Below, one piece after another: positions 1 to 7,924 of a stretch of DNA of 64,000 nucleotides. The translations under genes were made by a program, and so were the position numbers. Every line of letters begins with the position of its first letter. Within the stretch, counting starts at the first letter, position 1. This DNA is from Candidatus Gastranaerophilales bacterium (lineage in GTDB: Bacteria > Cyanobacteriota > Vampirovibrionia > Gastranaerophilales > Gastranaerophilaceae), in NCBI GenBank assembly GCA_944325085.1, contig CALUYT010000032.1, forward strand, positions 28,311 through 92,310, given 5' to 3'. The notes under the pieces were generated by a model, which saw nothing but the letters and a program-made list of their open reading frames with translations, was not told where the DNA came from and made no database searches.

Positions 1-256
1 AGAAGAAACAGGCTACAAAGCAAAATCTTGGAAATCTTTAGGTTATATAAATACTACACCAGGAATTTGTACTGAAAAATTATATTTATATTTAGCAAAA
101 GATTTAGAATTTGTTGGTGAACATCCTGATGAAGGTGAGATATTAAAATGTTTTGAATATAAATTATCTGACATATTTGAAATGATTAAAAATGGTGAAA
201 TCAATGATGCCAAAACAATTTGTGCATTAACAAGAGCATTTTCTAAGGGGTTTTAA
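1..256 (+). CDS. NUDIX hydrolase, C-terminal part (ADP-ribose pyrophosphatase-like)
   Basis: The reading frame is open from base 2 and gives the last 84 residues of a protein that starts outside the window. It begins with EETGY, the tail of a Nudix box, followed by TPGICTEKLYLYLA, a pattern typical of bacterial ADP-ribose pyrophosphatases, which hydrolyse ADP-ribose to AMP and ribose 5-phosphate. The end (GEINDAKTICALTRAF) also fits that family. The catalytic part of the Nudix box is not visible. The stop codon is one base from the ATG of the next gene, so the two are very probably co-transcribed. Confidence 0.8.
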   Translation, partial: EETGYKAKSWKSLGYINTTPGICTEKLYLYLAKDLEFVGEHPDEGEILKCFEYKLSDIFEMIKNGEINDAKTICALTRAFSKGF

Positions 257-257
257 T

Positions 258-1061
258 ATGATAAAAATGATTGCAACAGATATTGATGGAACAATCTTAA
301 AATGGGGATTAGATTTCAGCCCTAAAATGATTGAATGCATCGAAAAATTAAAAAAATCCGGTATAAAAATTGTTCTTGTTACAGGCAGAATGCATGTTGC
401 AGCATTACCTGTAGCTCAAAGATTAGGATTAAACACCCCAATTATTTCATACCAAGGCGGCTTAATAAAAGATTGTGATAACAAAACTTTATTTCAAAAA
501 AATTTATCAAATGAATATGCAAAAGAAATAATAAAATGGGCAAGAAAAAACAATATTCATATCAATTTATATCTTGATGACAAACTATATGTTGAAAAAG
601 ATAACGATATTGTAAAATCATACACAGATGGTAAGTTTATAGATTATACAGTATGTTCTTTTGATGATTTAGAGATTGAAAATGTTAATAAAATACTCGC
701 AATTGATCTTAAAAATCCTGACAAAGTTACAAATTGGGTAAATGAATTAAGAATAAAATATCCGGATTTATATATTGTTAAATCAACTCCTTATTTTTGT
801 GAAATTGGTTCTGGAGAAGCAAAAAAATCATTAGGTGTACAGTTTCTATGCAATCTCTGGGGAATAAAAAAAGAAGAAGTATTAACAATTGGTGATCAAA
901 ATAATGATATTGACCTAATTCAAGCAGGAGGTATAGGTGTAGCTATGGGAAACGGCACACCCGAATTAAAAGAATGTGCCGATTTCATAACTGATACTGT
1001 TGACAATGACGGATTTGTCAAAGCTGTTGAAAAATTTATTACTACTCCTCTGGAATTGTAA
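258..1061 (+). CDS. HAD-superfamily hydrolase, Cof type (sugar-phosphate phosphatase)
   Basis: A 267-residue cytosolic phosphatase of the haloacid dehalogenase superfamily. Motif I is DIDGTI near residue 8 (nucleophile and acid/base aspartates), motif II is VTGR near residue 41, the motif III lysine is probably in GEAKKSLG, and motif IV is GDQNNDIDLI, which binds Mg2+. The insert between motifs II and III has the size of the type IIB cap of Cof/YidA-like proteins, which usually act on phosphosugars or nucleotides; the true substrate cannot be read. It follows the NUDIX gene without a gap. Its last 20 bases overlap the end of the convergent YbjQ-like gene. Confidence 0.85.
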   Translation: MIKMIATDIDGTILKWGLDFSPKMIECIEKLKKSGIKIVLVTGRMHVAALPVAQRLGLNTPIISYQGGLIKDCDNKTLFQKNLSNEYAKEIIKWARKNNIHINLYLDDKLYVEKDNDIVKSYTDGKFIDYTVCSFDDLEIENVNKILAIDLKNPDKVTNWVNELRIKYPDLYIVKSTPYFCEIGSGEAKKSLGVQFLCNLWGIKKEEVLTIGDQNNDIDLIQAGGIGVAMGNGTPELKECADFITDTVDNDGFVKAVEKFITTPLEL

Positions 1062-1731
1062 ATTTTGTTCCACATCTTGAACAGAAAATTTGTAATCCGT
1101 CTTCACTAGGATCAACATCTGTTAATCCCATTACTCTTGTTTGTCCGTTTTCGTCTTTTGTCAATTTATATTTTAACTTGCATTCAGGACATACTGCGTA
1201 AGAAAATTCTCCTGTTGATGTTATTTCTGCTTTTGGAGAAACCTTATTTTGAGGCTTTTTTGCAGGTGCAGTATCTGCATTACCTCCATGAAAACCATCA
1301 ACAAATTCTGCTAAAATATTTCCTAAACCTCCAAGAGGTACATAATTTTTAATAGGCTCAATAACAACAGCGTTACCATAAGCAACAACTTCAGCTGTTC
1401 CACCTGCTCCATACATAACAGGAGTGATATCAAATCTGAAATTAATAATAGCATTTGCACCTATTCTTTTTGCAGAGCTAACCATTCTATCCCAAGCTCT
1501 TTGTCTTACTTCATCTGACAATTCTGTATATGAAGTTAATTCACCACCTGTAATATCTTTACAACCCATCATAGTATCTTGGATTACATCTTTTGCACGC
1601 ATAGAAATGCCCCATACAACACCCTTATAATCCATTACTTGATATCCTTCAAAATTTTCCTTTTCCGTAACTAAAACCCTACTTCCAACTTCGGGTCTTG
1701 TTCCAGCCAATAGATCTTCACGATTAATCAT
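1042..1731 (-). CDS. YbjQ/UPF0145 (DUF74) protein with C-terminal zinc ribbon
   Basis: 229 residues. Residues about 15-130 match the YbjQ (DUF74) family: YKGVVWGISMRAKD, then a long helix and KRIGANAIINFRFD, then a Gly/Ala-rich strand ending in AYGNAVVIEP. YbjQ proteins form pentamers and are called heavy-metal binding, but their role is unknown. After a Pro/Lys linker the C-terminus has CPECKLKY and CSRCGTKF, two Cys-x-x-Cys pairs forming a zinc ribbon, an extension not seen in plain YbjQ. It is followed upstream by two more genes for zinc-ribbon proteins on the same strand. A purine-rich AAAGGA lies about 13 bases before the ATG, a little far for a good ribosome-binding site. Confidence 0.75.
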   Translation of the reverse strand: MINREDLLAGTRPEVGSRVLVTEKENFEGYQVMDYKGVVWGISMRAKDVIQDTMMGCKDITGGELTSYTELSDEVRQRAWDRMVSSAKRIGANAIINFRFDITPVMYGAGGTAEVVAYGNAVVIEPIKNYVPLGGLGNILAEFVDGFHGGNADTAPAKKPQNKVSPKAEITSTGEFSYAVCPECKLKYKLTKDENGQTRVMGLTDVDPSEDGLQIFCSRCGTKFTIPEE

Positions 1732-1735
1732 AAAA

Positions 1736-2341
1736 CTAAATTCCTTTCCTTGAATTCATTAACCACGCTGTCATTATATTTGAATATTCTTCTTCTACTT
1801 TAAGTAAAGCTTCTTTTTGTTGAATATATCCTTCACAAGTTTGTCCCTCAATTAAATTTGGACAATCCTTACAAATTCTAGCACCGGGACGTTTCTTATT
1901 ATAAAAATAACGCATAACTAAAAATGCAACAATGCTAGCTATACCAATATAAATATTAAATTTAAAACAAATAACAAAAAATGCTGCTAAAAATATACCA
2001 TCATAAAATCTTATAAAATCTTTTGTTATTCTTCTATACCTTGCATATATGGGCGGGTATGATACTGCAAAAGTTAAAATGCACCCAAGCAAACCTAAAT
2101 AAAAATATTTATCTATATGAACTGTTTTTATTGTTAATATTGTATAAATTAGCGAAATAAAAAAGCCTGTATATAGCAATAAACAACTTCTACATACATA
2201 CAGTCCAAAAATTTTTAAAGTATTTGATTTATATTTTTCACATAAGGGTTTATGTAAAAAAATAAATTTATAAAAATTTTTATAAAAAACATAATAATAT
2301 AATAAATTTTTACTTAGTCTTGTCTGTAATATTTGTATCAT
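1736..2341 (-). CDS. DUF2085-like cysteine-containing membrane protein
   Basis: About 201 residues from the ATG at 2341, which has GGAAG six bases upstream; an ATG at 2416 lies in frame, but the added sequence overlaps the upstream gene and looks like a shadow. The N-terminal half has HKPLCEKY and GLYVCRSCLLLYTGF, resembling DUF2085 membrane proteins (a histidine and paired cysteines at the mouth of the first helix). Three or four hydrophobic segments follow. The C-terminus has ARICKDCPNLIEGQTCEGYI, another cysteine cluster that could bind a metal. It overlaps the upstream gene by 32 bases, so translation is probably coupled. Function unknown. Confidence 0.6.
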   Translation of the reverse strand: MIQILQTRLSKNLLYYYVFYKNFYKFIFLHKPLCEKYKSNTLKIFGLYVCRSCLLLYTGFFISLIYTILTIKTVHIDKYFYLGLLGCILTFAVSYPPIYARYRRITKDFIRFYDGIFLAAFFVICFKFNIYIGIASIVAFLVMRYFYNKKRPGARICKDCPNLIEGQTCEGYIQQKEALLKVEEEYSNIMTAWLMNSRKGI

Positions 2342-2633
2342 CAGTTTCTTCCAAATTAGCACCACAAACTTTACAAGTTTTTGATTCCATATTTTCTGAT
2401 CTAAAAGATTCACCACAAACAGGACACTTGTAATACTTTCTTGATCTTACAGATTTAATAAAACCAATAATTCCCAATATTATAATAAATACAACAACAC
2501 TTAGACAAATGTAATCAGAAATATCTGCTTTTCTTGTATATGTGGTTGTATCTACCTCTACGGTAGTCTGAACGTTATTGTTATTTGAATTAATTTGTCT
2601 TGTTGTTGTAACTGATTGTCTTACTGTAGGCAT
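2310..2633 (-). CDS. Small membrane protein with zinc ribbon
   Basis: 107 residues, no recognised family. A Thr/Asn-rich N-terminus (about 35 residues) is followed by a DISDY segment, one transmembrane helix (about residues 41-62) and a short basic stretch. Then comes a two-knuckle zinc ribbon, CPVCGESF and CKVCGANL, and an acidic tail. The positive residues after the helix place the zinc ribbon in the cytoplasm. The ATG has a good ribosome-binding site (AAAAGGAG). It lies in a same-strand series of zinc-ribbon proteins (1042-3041), which suggests shared metal sensing or membrane scaffolding, but this is inference. Confidence 0.65.
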   Translation of the reverse strand: MPTVRQSVTTTRQINSNNNNVQTTVEVDTTTYTRKADISDYICLSVVVFIIILGIIGFIKSVRSRKYYKCPVCGESFRSENMESKTCKVCGANLEETDDTNITDKTK

Positions 2634-2714
2634 TTAAAAACTCCTTTTATACCGCACCATAATTCTAATTAATTTACACTAAGTTATCATCATATAAATA
2701 TACTATTATATATT

Positions 2715-3041
2715 TTATAACTGCTTATCCTGCAAAGGAATAACAGGTCCACCACAAACAAAACATTTTTTTCCATTATTCCCAATACTTCCACATCTTA
2801 CACATCTATATCTTTTACGCTTTCCTAAAATCAACAATAGCAATGGTCCAAAAAGATTTGCAAAAAATAAAATTATACCCACAATTATAAATAATATCGA
2901 CAATTTAGGATGATAATAATAAAAAGGTAAGCCCAAATCTGCATATGAATTTTCATCTTCGGGAACCGTTGTTCCTGTTTGAATATTTTGAGTAGGTCTA
3001 GTAACTTTTACACTATTATTTAAATATTGCTCAATACCCAT
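2715..3041 (-). CDS. Small membrane protein with C-terminal zinc ribbon
   Basis: 108 residues from the ATG at 3041, chosen because GGAG stands six bases before it; an in-frame ATG at 3071 lacks a site. After a hydrophilic N-terminus there is one long hydrophobic segment (FIIVGIILFFANLFGPLLLL), a basic GKRKRYRC junction, then CVRCGSIG and CFVCGGPV, a zinc ribbon that should face the cytoplasm. The arrangement copies the gene at 2310-2633 (membrane helix, basic residues, zinc ribbon) with little sequence identity. No function is known. Confidence 0.65.
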   Translation of the reverse strand: MGIEQYLNNSVKVTRPTQNIQTGTTVPEDENSYADLGLPFYYYHPKLSILFIIVGIILFFANLFGPLLLLILGKRKRYRCVRCGSIGNNGKKCFVCGGPVIPLQDKQL

Positions 3042-3127
3042 ATTTTTCTCCAACTCGCATACCCTATGCATTATAACATATTATTTAAAAATTATGTTAT
3101 AATTAATAAATAAGAAAGGTTTATAAT

Positions 3128-3604
3128 ATGTACAGAATCGGAATTGGTTATGATATACATAAACTTATTGAAGGTCGAGATCTGATTATTGGGGGAATAA
3201 AAATAACCCATGAAACCGGATTACTAGGACATTCAGACGCTGATGTATTAATTCACGCAATAATTGATGCTATGCTAGGCGCTCTTGCATTAGATGATAT
3301 CGGAACATTATTCCCGGATACTGATCCTAAGTATAAAGACATTGATAGCACAATTTTACTAAAACACGTTTATGAATTAATAAAAAATAAGGGATACAAA
3401 ATTGTTAATATAGATAGTAATATTATTGCTCAAGCACCTAAAATGATGCCATATATCCCAAAAATGAAAGATGTTTTATGTAAAATCTTAGATATTCAAC
3501 ATGAAAATCTTTCAATAAAAGCTAAAACGAAAGAAAAACTTGATGCTGTTGGACAAAAATTGGCAATTGAATCAAATGCAGTAGTTTTATTAGAAAAAAT
3601 CTAA
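3128..3604 (+). CDS. ispF: 2-C-methyl-D-erythritol 2,4-cyclodiphosphate synthase
   Basis: 158 residues, the full length for IspF, the trimeric cytosolic enzyme of the MEP isoprenoid pathway that converts CDP-ME 2-phosphate to the cyclic diphosphate with release of CMP. The N-terminus RIGIGYDIHKL carries the metal-binding DxH, GHSDADVLIHAI holds the second histidine, and the typical GTLFPDTDPKYK and LSIKAKTKEKLDAVG segments are intact. AAGAAAGG lies upstream of the ATG. It is apparently a single-gene unit, closed by a bidirectional terminator at 3606-3634. Confidence 0.95.
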   Translation: MYRIGIGYDIHKLIEGRDLIIGGIKITHETGLLGHSDADVLIHAIIDAMLGALALDDIGTLFPDTDPKYKDIDSTILLKHVYELIKNKGYKIVNIDSNIIAQAPKMMPYIPKMKDVLCKILDIQHENLSIKAKTKEKLDAVGQKLAIESNAVVLLEKI

Positions 3605-3605
3605 A

Positions 3606-3634
3606 ATAAAAAGTGCGTATAATCGCACTTTTTA
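3606..3634. terminator. Bidirectional intrinsic terminator between ispF and the convergent gene
   Basis: A perfect 10-bp stem AAAAAGTGCG / CGCACTTTTT (3608-3617 and 3624-3633) with a TATAAT loop. It has a T-run on both strands, so it serves ispF and the convergent gene ending at 3646. Confidence 0.85.
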
Positions 3635-3645
3635 TTTTACTCAAA

Positions 3646-4068
3646 TTATCTTAAATTTTTTAAATCACTTTCTTTTAATAAGAAGGTTTTAGCTTCATAT
3701 ATATTATTCATATTTTCTAAAGGTCCAAACTTGTCACCAACTGCAACACTTAAACCCATTTTACCTTTTATATCATACTTTGCAGCATCTTTACCTAAAA
3801 CTTTTGGCAAATCTTTATTATCAAGAATTTGAATACCTACACAACGAATACCCAAGCATTCATATTTTGCCATAAGATTATCCATAACTCTTTTTAATTT
3901 TAAGCCGGAAAAATCTTCAAAAACTTCATTATTCTTCTGAGCTAAAAGTTTAATAACTCGCTCCATTTGAGCTTCATTCAAAGCACCTTTAAAATTTGGA
4001 GCTGTTATTTTATTTTGTCTATAAACATTTGCATTATTATAATTTGCAGCAACCGGTGTAATGTACAT
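3646..4068 (-). CDS. Hypothetical protein, lineage-type
   Basis: 140 residues from the ATG at 4068, which has AGGAG six bases upstream; the in-frame ATG at 4092 has none. No family recognised. The N-terminal 30 residues are Asn/Tyr-rich and disordered-looking, ending in APNFKGAL. The remainder is a compact alpha/beta protein with no signal peptide or membrane helix. The N-terminal feature (a Phe followed by a basic and a small residue after a polar, low-complexity start) recalls the protein encoded at 14880-15551 (NVAFRAKEN). Confidence 0.6.
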   Translation of the reverse strand: MYITPVAANYNNANVYRQNKITAPNFKGALNEAQMERVIKLLAQKNNEVFEDFSGLKLKRVMDNLMAKYECLGIRCVGIQILDNKDLPKVLGKDAAKYDIKGKMGLSVAVGDKFGPLENMNNIYEAKTFLLKESDLKNLR

Positions 4069-4149
4069 AATATTCTCCTTTGTCCGATACAAAACACATA
4101 AACAAAATATTTTGCTACTACAAATAAAATTTATATTCCGAAATAATAA

Positions 4150-4971
4150 TTAAACACCTGAAACATCAGGTAAATCTATACTTTTCAAACGTTGTTCAAT
4201 ACGTCTGTACCATTTTAAATGCTGTTTAAACAAAATTTTGTAATCATCCATATTTCCTTGAGAAATATTTCTAAATTGTTCATCACTTACTTCAGTCAAT
4301 TTAGCTTCTAAAAATTTTGTATAATCTTTTCTATCAATATTTGGATCAGTCAATTCAATACATTTTCCAAAATCTAAAATAACCTCAGGTCTATTATCTC
4401 TCAAAAAGCAATAATCTATAGAAATAGGTATCAAATTAACCTTGCCATATTTTTTTGCAGCATTTTGAGCAATATAAGTCAAACCTGTTTGAAATTTATA
4501 AGGTCTATAATGTGGTGGTCTTATTATACCTTGAGGGAAAATAAATAAAAGATTTCTCAAATCACTTAATAAATCAACAGAATATTGTAAAGCTTTCATA
4601 GCAGATTGAGCTGATTTTTTGTTAACAGAATAAGCTCCGCCACGTCTTAATAATGGAAATCTATTTAATTCTTCAACCATTAAACGAATTTCTTTATGAC
4701 AAATTCTATGAGCAATATTATATAAAACAATACCATCCCACCAATTACAATGAGGAGCAAACAAAATAGTTGGAGCATTCACATCTCTTTGCAAATAATT
4801 TTCTACCCCATTATATCTAAATGCATAAAATCTATTTTGTAACATATTAAAGAAAAATAAACTAGCAATAGTAAGCCAAAACTTATTAGTTTTTGCAGGT
4901 TTAAATTTCTCCTCTTTATTCCTTAATTTTGTCGGTGGGATATCCGAATATAATTTTTCTTCAATTGCCAT
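4150..4971 (-). CDS. Lysophospholipid acyltransferase family protein (PlsC-like)
   Basis: 273 residues. APHCNWWDGIVLY contains the HxxxxD catalytic motif (about residue 73) of glycerolipid acyltransferases, and IFPQGIIRPPH is the second conserved block (FPEG with Gln for Glu). The sequence VNKKSAQSAMKAL between them is typical of the family. It should acylate a lysolipid or glycerol phosphate at the inner membrane face; the exact acceptor is unknown. There is no ribosome-binding site. A perfect TATAAT (minus strand, 4983-4978) ends six bases before the ATG, so the mRNA may be leaderless. Confidence 0.8.
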   Translation of the reverse strand: MAIEEKLYSDIPPTKLRNKEEKFKPAKTNKFWLTIASLFFFNMLQNRFYAFRYNGVENYLQRDVNAPTILFAPHCNWWDGIVLYNIAHRICHKEIRLMVEELNRFPLLRRGGAYSVNKKSAQSAMKALQYSVDLLSDLRNLLFIFPQGIIRPPHYRPYKFQTGLTYIAQNAAKKYGKVNLIPISIDYCFLRDNRPEVILDFGKCIELTDPNIDRKDYTKFLEAKLTEVSDEQFRNISQGNMDDYKILFKQHLKWYRRIEQRLKSIDLPDVSGV

Positions 4972-4977
4972 AAGTTC

Positions 4978-4983
4978 ATTATA
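4978..4983 (-). promoter_or_regulatory. -10 element giving a probable leaderless mRNA (acyltransferase)
   Basis: On the minus strand TATAAT is followed by GAACTT and then the ATG at 4971. With the usual 6-8 bases from -10 to start site, transcription would begin at or next to the start codon. No clear -35 is seen. Confidence 0.55.
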
Positions 4984-5093
4984 CCCTAATAAAATAGAAA
5001 ATAATACATTCGATTAAGAAAACTTAACCCTTTTATAATACGATTATAACACGAAAAAAGCAAGTTTTATTTTTGTAAGAATATATATTATTC

Positions 5094-5104
5094 GTAACAA
5101 TTTA
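5094..5104 (+). promoter_or_regulatory. GTAACAATTTA motif upstream of the 5162 gene
   Basis: The 11-mer GTAACAATTTA occurs 58 bases before the start at 5162 and recurs exactly at 49803-49813 upstream of the 49893 gene. It is one member of a set of TGTAACAA-type sites in front of lineage-type genes; a binding protein is not known. Confidence 0.35.
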
Positions 5105-5161
5105 GCAAAAAATTTCATATTAAGGTTTAATAAAATAAATAGTGAATTCAGGAGGGTCAAT

Positions 5162-5488
5162 ATGGCAAGTGTAGGAAAATGTTTAGGAATAATGGCAGGT
5201 GCCGGATTAATTGGAGGAGCAACAGCTTCATATTACATGCAATCAAGAATAAACAAATTTGCCGTAAACGAAGCTGAAAAACATGCTAAAAACGGAATGT
5301 TACCTATTGGCGGAATGACTAAAGATGGAAAACTATGGGACGGTCAAATTTCCATTGATGAATTCAAAAAACAATTAAAACAAAAATCACAAATTTCTGC
5401 ACTCATAACAGGAGCCGCAGCAGCTGTTGCAACTACAATAGTTTCAGGTTTAACATTATTATTAAGAGGAAAAGTTAAAGTAAAATAA
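5162..5488 (+). CDS. Small protein with two membrane segments
   Basis: 108 residues with no recognised domain. A short N-terminal hydrophobic segment rich in Gly/Ala (GIMAGAGLIGGATASYYM), a charged middle of about 50 residues and a second hydrophobic segment (ALITGAAAAVATTIVSGLTLLL) followed by a basic GKVKVK tail. The middle GGMTKDGKLWDGQISIDEFKK looks like an extracytoplasmic or cytoplasmic hairpin. AGGAGG stands seven bases before the ATG, implying strong translation. It has its own upstream region and leads the accessory block that continues to 8425. Confidence 0.65.
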   Translation: MASVGKCLGIMAGAGLIGGATASYYMQSRINKFAVNEAEKHAKNGMLPIGGMTKDGKLWDGQISIDEFKKQLKQKSQISALITGAAAAVATTIVSGLTLLLRGKVKVK

Positions 5489-5499
5489 CCCTGATTGTA

Positions 5500-5508
5500 T
5501 GTAACAAA
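5500..5508 (+). promoter_or_regulatory. TGTAACAAA motif
   Basis: TGTAACAAA lies 25 bases before the -35 of the promoter at 5533-5561. The same nonamer is found upstream of the genes at 15551 and 49685 (minus strand in both), so it may be an activator or repressor site. Confidence 0.35.
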
Positions 5509-5532
5509 TATTGCTAAAAAACTGCTATAAAA

Positions 5533-5561
5533 TTGACATGTTTTTTTGGTTAAACTAGTAT
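5533..5561 (+). promoter_or_regulatory. Sigma-70 type promoter for the 5713-8425 operon
   Basis: A consensus TTGACA (5533-5538), a 17-base spacer and TAGTAT (5556-5561). The predicted start near 5568 would give a leader of about 145 bases before the ATG at 5713, containing a possible short ORF. Confidence 0.7.
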
Positions 5562-5580
5562 CAAAATAAGAGGAAATGAA

Positions 5581-5655
5581 GTGAATATCTTCAACTGTAG
5601 CCGCAGCCGTAAAAGTCGGAACACTCAAAGAAATAAATCATTATCTACGTGCTGA
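5581..5655 (+). CDS. Possible leader ORF, 24 residues
   Basis: A GTG at 5581 follows AGAGGAAATGAA and opens a 24-codon frame ending TGA at 5655. The peptide is very basic (NCSRSRKSRNTQRNKS) and uses CGC, CGT and CGG arginine codons, unlike the AGA-rich neighbours, so it may be chance. Another frame over the same bases (SSTVAAAVKVGTLKEINHYL) has more normal codons but no ordinary start. Low confidence. Confidence 0.2.
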   Translation: MNIFNCSRSRKSRNTQRNKSLSTC

Positions 5656-5712
5656 TTAGATATGATAAAATATTTTCTTTTGCAGTGTCCTCTAAACATA
5701 GAGGATTTTTTA

Positions 5713-6423
5713 ATGTCATTAGGTGCCACAGCAGTACATACACATAGCAGTGCTAAAATTGGAACATGCCCACATGGAATGCCATTAGGTGCATGCCCTA
5801 TTTGTAATGGAATGGCTGGTGGAAACTCAACAACCAAAAGAAATACTCCTCGTAATGTTGGGGAAATGACATATAATCAATGTGCAGCAATAGGCGCAAT
5901 GTTAAGAGCTCAAAAACATGCCAGACAACAAGCTCAAGCAGCACAACAAAGTCACCTGCAAGCCCTTGCAAATTTCCAAAAAACTATAGCTTCAACACAC
6001 CAAAGAATAATGGAACTTGCAACAATGATTTCCAATACTATGCCAAAAATTATATCAAGACCCATTAATTTTATTTTGAATAACATTGTAGGCAGAGTAT
6101 TAAATATTATACAAAATATACCAACAAATATTACAAATGCTATTCAAACAGTAATTCAAAAATTTACAGAAATATCAGATAAATTAACTGCTATATATGG
6201 AGAAATTAAAGCTGCAATTGGTGAAAAAATTTCTAAATTTACAGCAGATATAAAAAAGAAATTAAAATCAATGTTCTTTATATTTGGAACAGATGAAACA
6301 GATGATGAAGATAAAAAAATTGATGAAACAAAAAAGACATTTGAGTTAAAAACCTTTATTCACAAATTATACAAAAAACTCAAAAAAGAAGACGAAAAGG
6401 ATATAGAAAAGGATGAACGTTAA
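5713..6423 (+). CDS. Lineage-type protein with CxH...CxxC zinc motif
   Basis: 236 residues from the ATG at 5713, preceded by AGAGGA at seven bases; an upstream in-frame ATG (5662) lacks a site. The N-terminus has the motif C19-P-H21 ... C28-P-I-C31 (CPHGMPLGACPIC), which looks like a small zinc knuckle. Residues 55-110 are Gln/Ala-rich helix (KHARQQAQAAQQSH), followed by amphipathic helices with repeated Ile/Asn (NIIQNIPTNITNAIQTVIQK) that could lie on a membrane, and a charged Lys/Glu/Asp tail. Its stop overlaps the start of the next gene by 11 bases. I recognise no characterised homologue. Confidence 0.65.
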   Translation: MSLGATAVHTHSSAKIGTCPHGMPLGACPICNGMAGGNSTTKRNTPRNVGEMTYNQCAAIGAMLRAQKHARQQAQAAQQSHLQALANFQKTIASTHQRIMELATMISNTMPKIISRPINFILNNIVGRVLNIIQNIPTNITNAIQTVIQKFTEISDKLTAIYGEIKAAIGEKISKFTADIKKKLKSMFFIFGTDETDDEDKKIDETKKTFELKTFIHKLYKKLKKEDEKDIEKDER

Positions 6424-7912
6424 CCCGTTAAATGATGCTGAATTAAGAAGGCAACAAAGGAATTTAACTAATTCACAAAGAAAAAATAATATAAATACAA
6501 AAGAAGGAGTCTTAGTTAATAATTTAATTAAAGACAAAGACTGCTCTCAATGTACCCTTTCAAATACAAAAGATACATATATTATTTCGGATAAAGTTCC
6601 TATGCCTAATGGCTTATATAATGAAAATAAAAAACTTGATAAAAAACTAATTCCTTTAAGTGGTATTGCACTTGGAGTAATGGGCTCAATAGCTTTGTTA
6701 TCTTTATTTTTAAATCATAGTGCCAAAACAGCTATCGGCTTAGCTAAAGAAAAATGGCTTCCAGCAGTTACAAGAAATGTTCAATTAAGTAATGAAAATT
6801 TTCAAGTATTTTACCAAATGGTTTCAAACCCAAACCGCAAAACATTTATTGCCGGAGTAGGGGTATTAGCTCTTTCTGCCATGGCATTTATGAGTAAAAC
6901 ATTTTTTGATGGCTACAAAGATATATGGGTAAAACGAAAAGAAGCAGATATACAAAAAAATCTTCAAGAAAATTTAATCTCTGTTGAAACCCAATCATTT
7001 TCAGGCAAAATGCAAATTATTAGAAGCATGCTTTCTAAATATTCAACCGATTTTGAAAAATACATAAATAATGATGAAGAAAAAATACTTCCAAACTTTG
7101 GAAGAAAAAATCTTTTAAAAATTCCTTTCACATCTAAAGAAAATAAAGATAATAAAACAACTTCAAATATAAATAATATCATTTTAGGTATTGGAACAAC
7201 AATAGGAATAATATCACTTGGATTTTTGTCATTAAAAAATCTTTCCAAAAGTAAAATCAATTTACAAAAAAACTGTGAAGAATTAAAAGACGGAATTATG
7301 CAAATAGTTAAAACTTCATCAGATAAAACAAAAGAAATTGATAAGAACAATTTGGAACATTTATTTATGGCTTCTGAATCTACAGAAGATTTCATAACCG
7401 AACAAATTAAATCCTTAAAATGGGGAACAAATGAAGAAAAAGAAGAATTAATCAAAAAAATTGTAACCAAAATAAAAACATCAACAACAAAAGTTAATCC
7501 AAATATTGGTGGAGACGGAACTCCAAAACCTGCATTTAACTCATTCGTTGATGACTATCGAGCATTTTTCTACAACTGGCTTTTAGATACATCAAACCCG
7601 CAATTCAAACTGTTATTCTTAGGAATCACCGGAATAACAGCAGTAAGCTACGGTGGAAAACTTGCAGGTGATGCAATAAAAGAAGTTCAAGTGAAAAAAA
7701 TCAACGCAGAAACAGAACTCGATTTACAAAAACGACTCGTTTCAACAGAACTTAGAAATTTCAAATCTAAAAAAGATGCTGCCATAATGCCACTTGTAGA
7801 AGAATTTTATAAACAAGTTGATAGCGGAAAACGCTCAAAAGAAGAATTAAAAACTATGGCAGAAAATATTTTATTTGAAATTAAAAATGGTCCTCCATTT
7901 GTATATTCATAA
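6413..7912 (+). CDS. Large unknown membrane protein
   Basis: 499 residues, no recognised family. The first 80 residues are polar with a CSQC pair, followed by hydrophobic segments at about 82-102 (LSGIALGVMGSIALLSLFL), 145-165 (AGVGVLALSAMAFM), 255-275 (IILGIGTTIGIISLGFLSL) and 395-420 (FKLLFLGITGITAVSYGGKL). Long Lys/Glu-rich helical regions lie between them. SLKWGTNEEKEELIKKI, near residue 335, resembles the GTD-type stretch of the protein at 9940-11037. It overlaps the CPHG gene and is followed after 12 bases by the 7925 gene, so the three form an operon and may act together at the membrane. Confidence 0.6.
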   Translation: MNVNPLNDAELRRQQRNLTNSQRKNNINTKEGVLVNNLIKDKDCSQCTLSNTKDTYIISDKVPMPNGLYNENKKLDKKLIPLSGIALGVMGSIALLSLFLNHSAKTAIGLAKEKWLPAVTRNVQLSNENFQVFYQMVSNPNRKTFIAGVGVLALSAMAFMSKTFFDGYKDIWVKRKEADIQKNLQENLISVETQSFSGKMQIIRSMLSKYSTDFEKYINNDEEKILPNFGRKNLLKIPFTSKENKDNKTTSNINNIILGIGTTIGIISLGFLSLKNLSKSKINLQKNCEELKDGIMQIVKTSSDKTKEIDKNNLEHLFMASESTEDFITEQIKSLKWGTNEEKEELIKKIVTKIKTSTTKVNPNIGGDGTPKPAFNSFVDDYRAFFYNWLLDTSNPQFKLLFLGITGITAVSYGGKLAGDAIKEVQVKKINAETELDLQKRLVSTELRNFKSKKDAAIMPLVEEFYKQVDSGKRSKEELKTMAENILFEIKNGPPFVYS

Positions 7913-7924
7913 AGGGAAAATTTC

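Noticed and set aside
6964..7470. 168-codon minus-strand open frame
   Set aside because: Antisense to Lys/Glu-rich coding sequence, giving Phe/Ser/Leu-rich nonsense typical of AT-rich genes read backwards.
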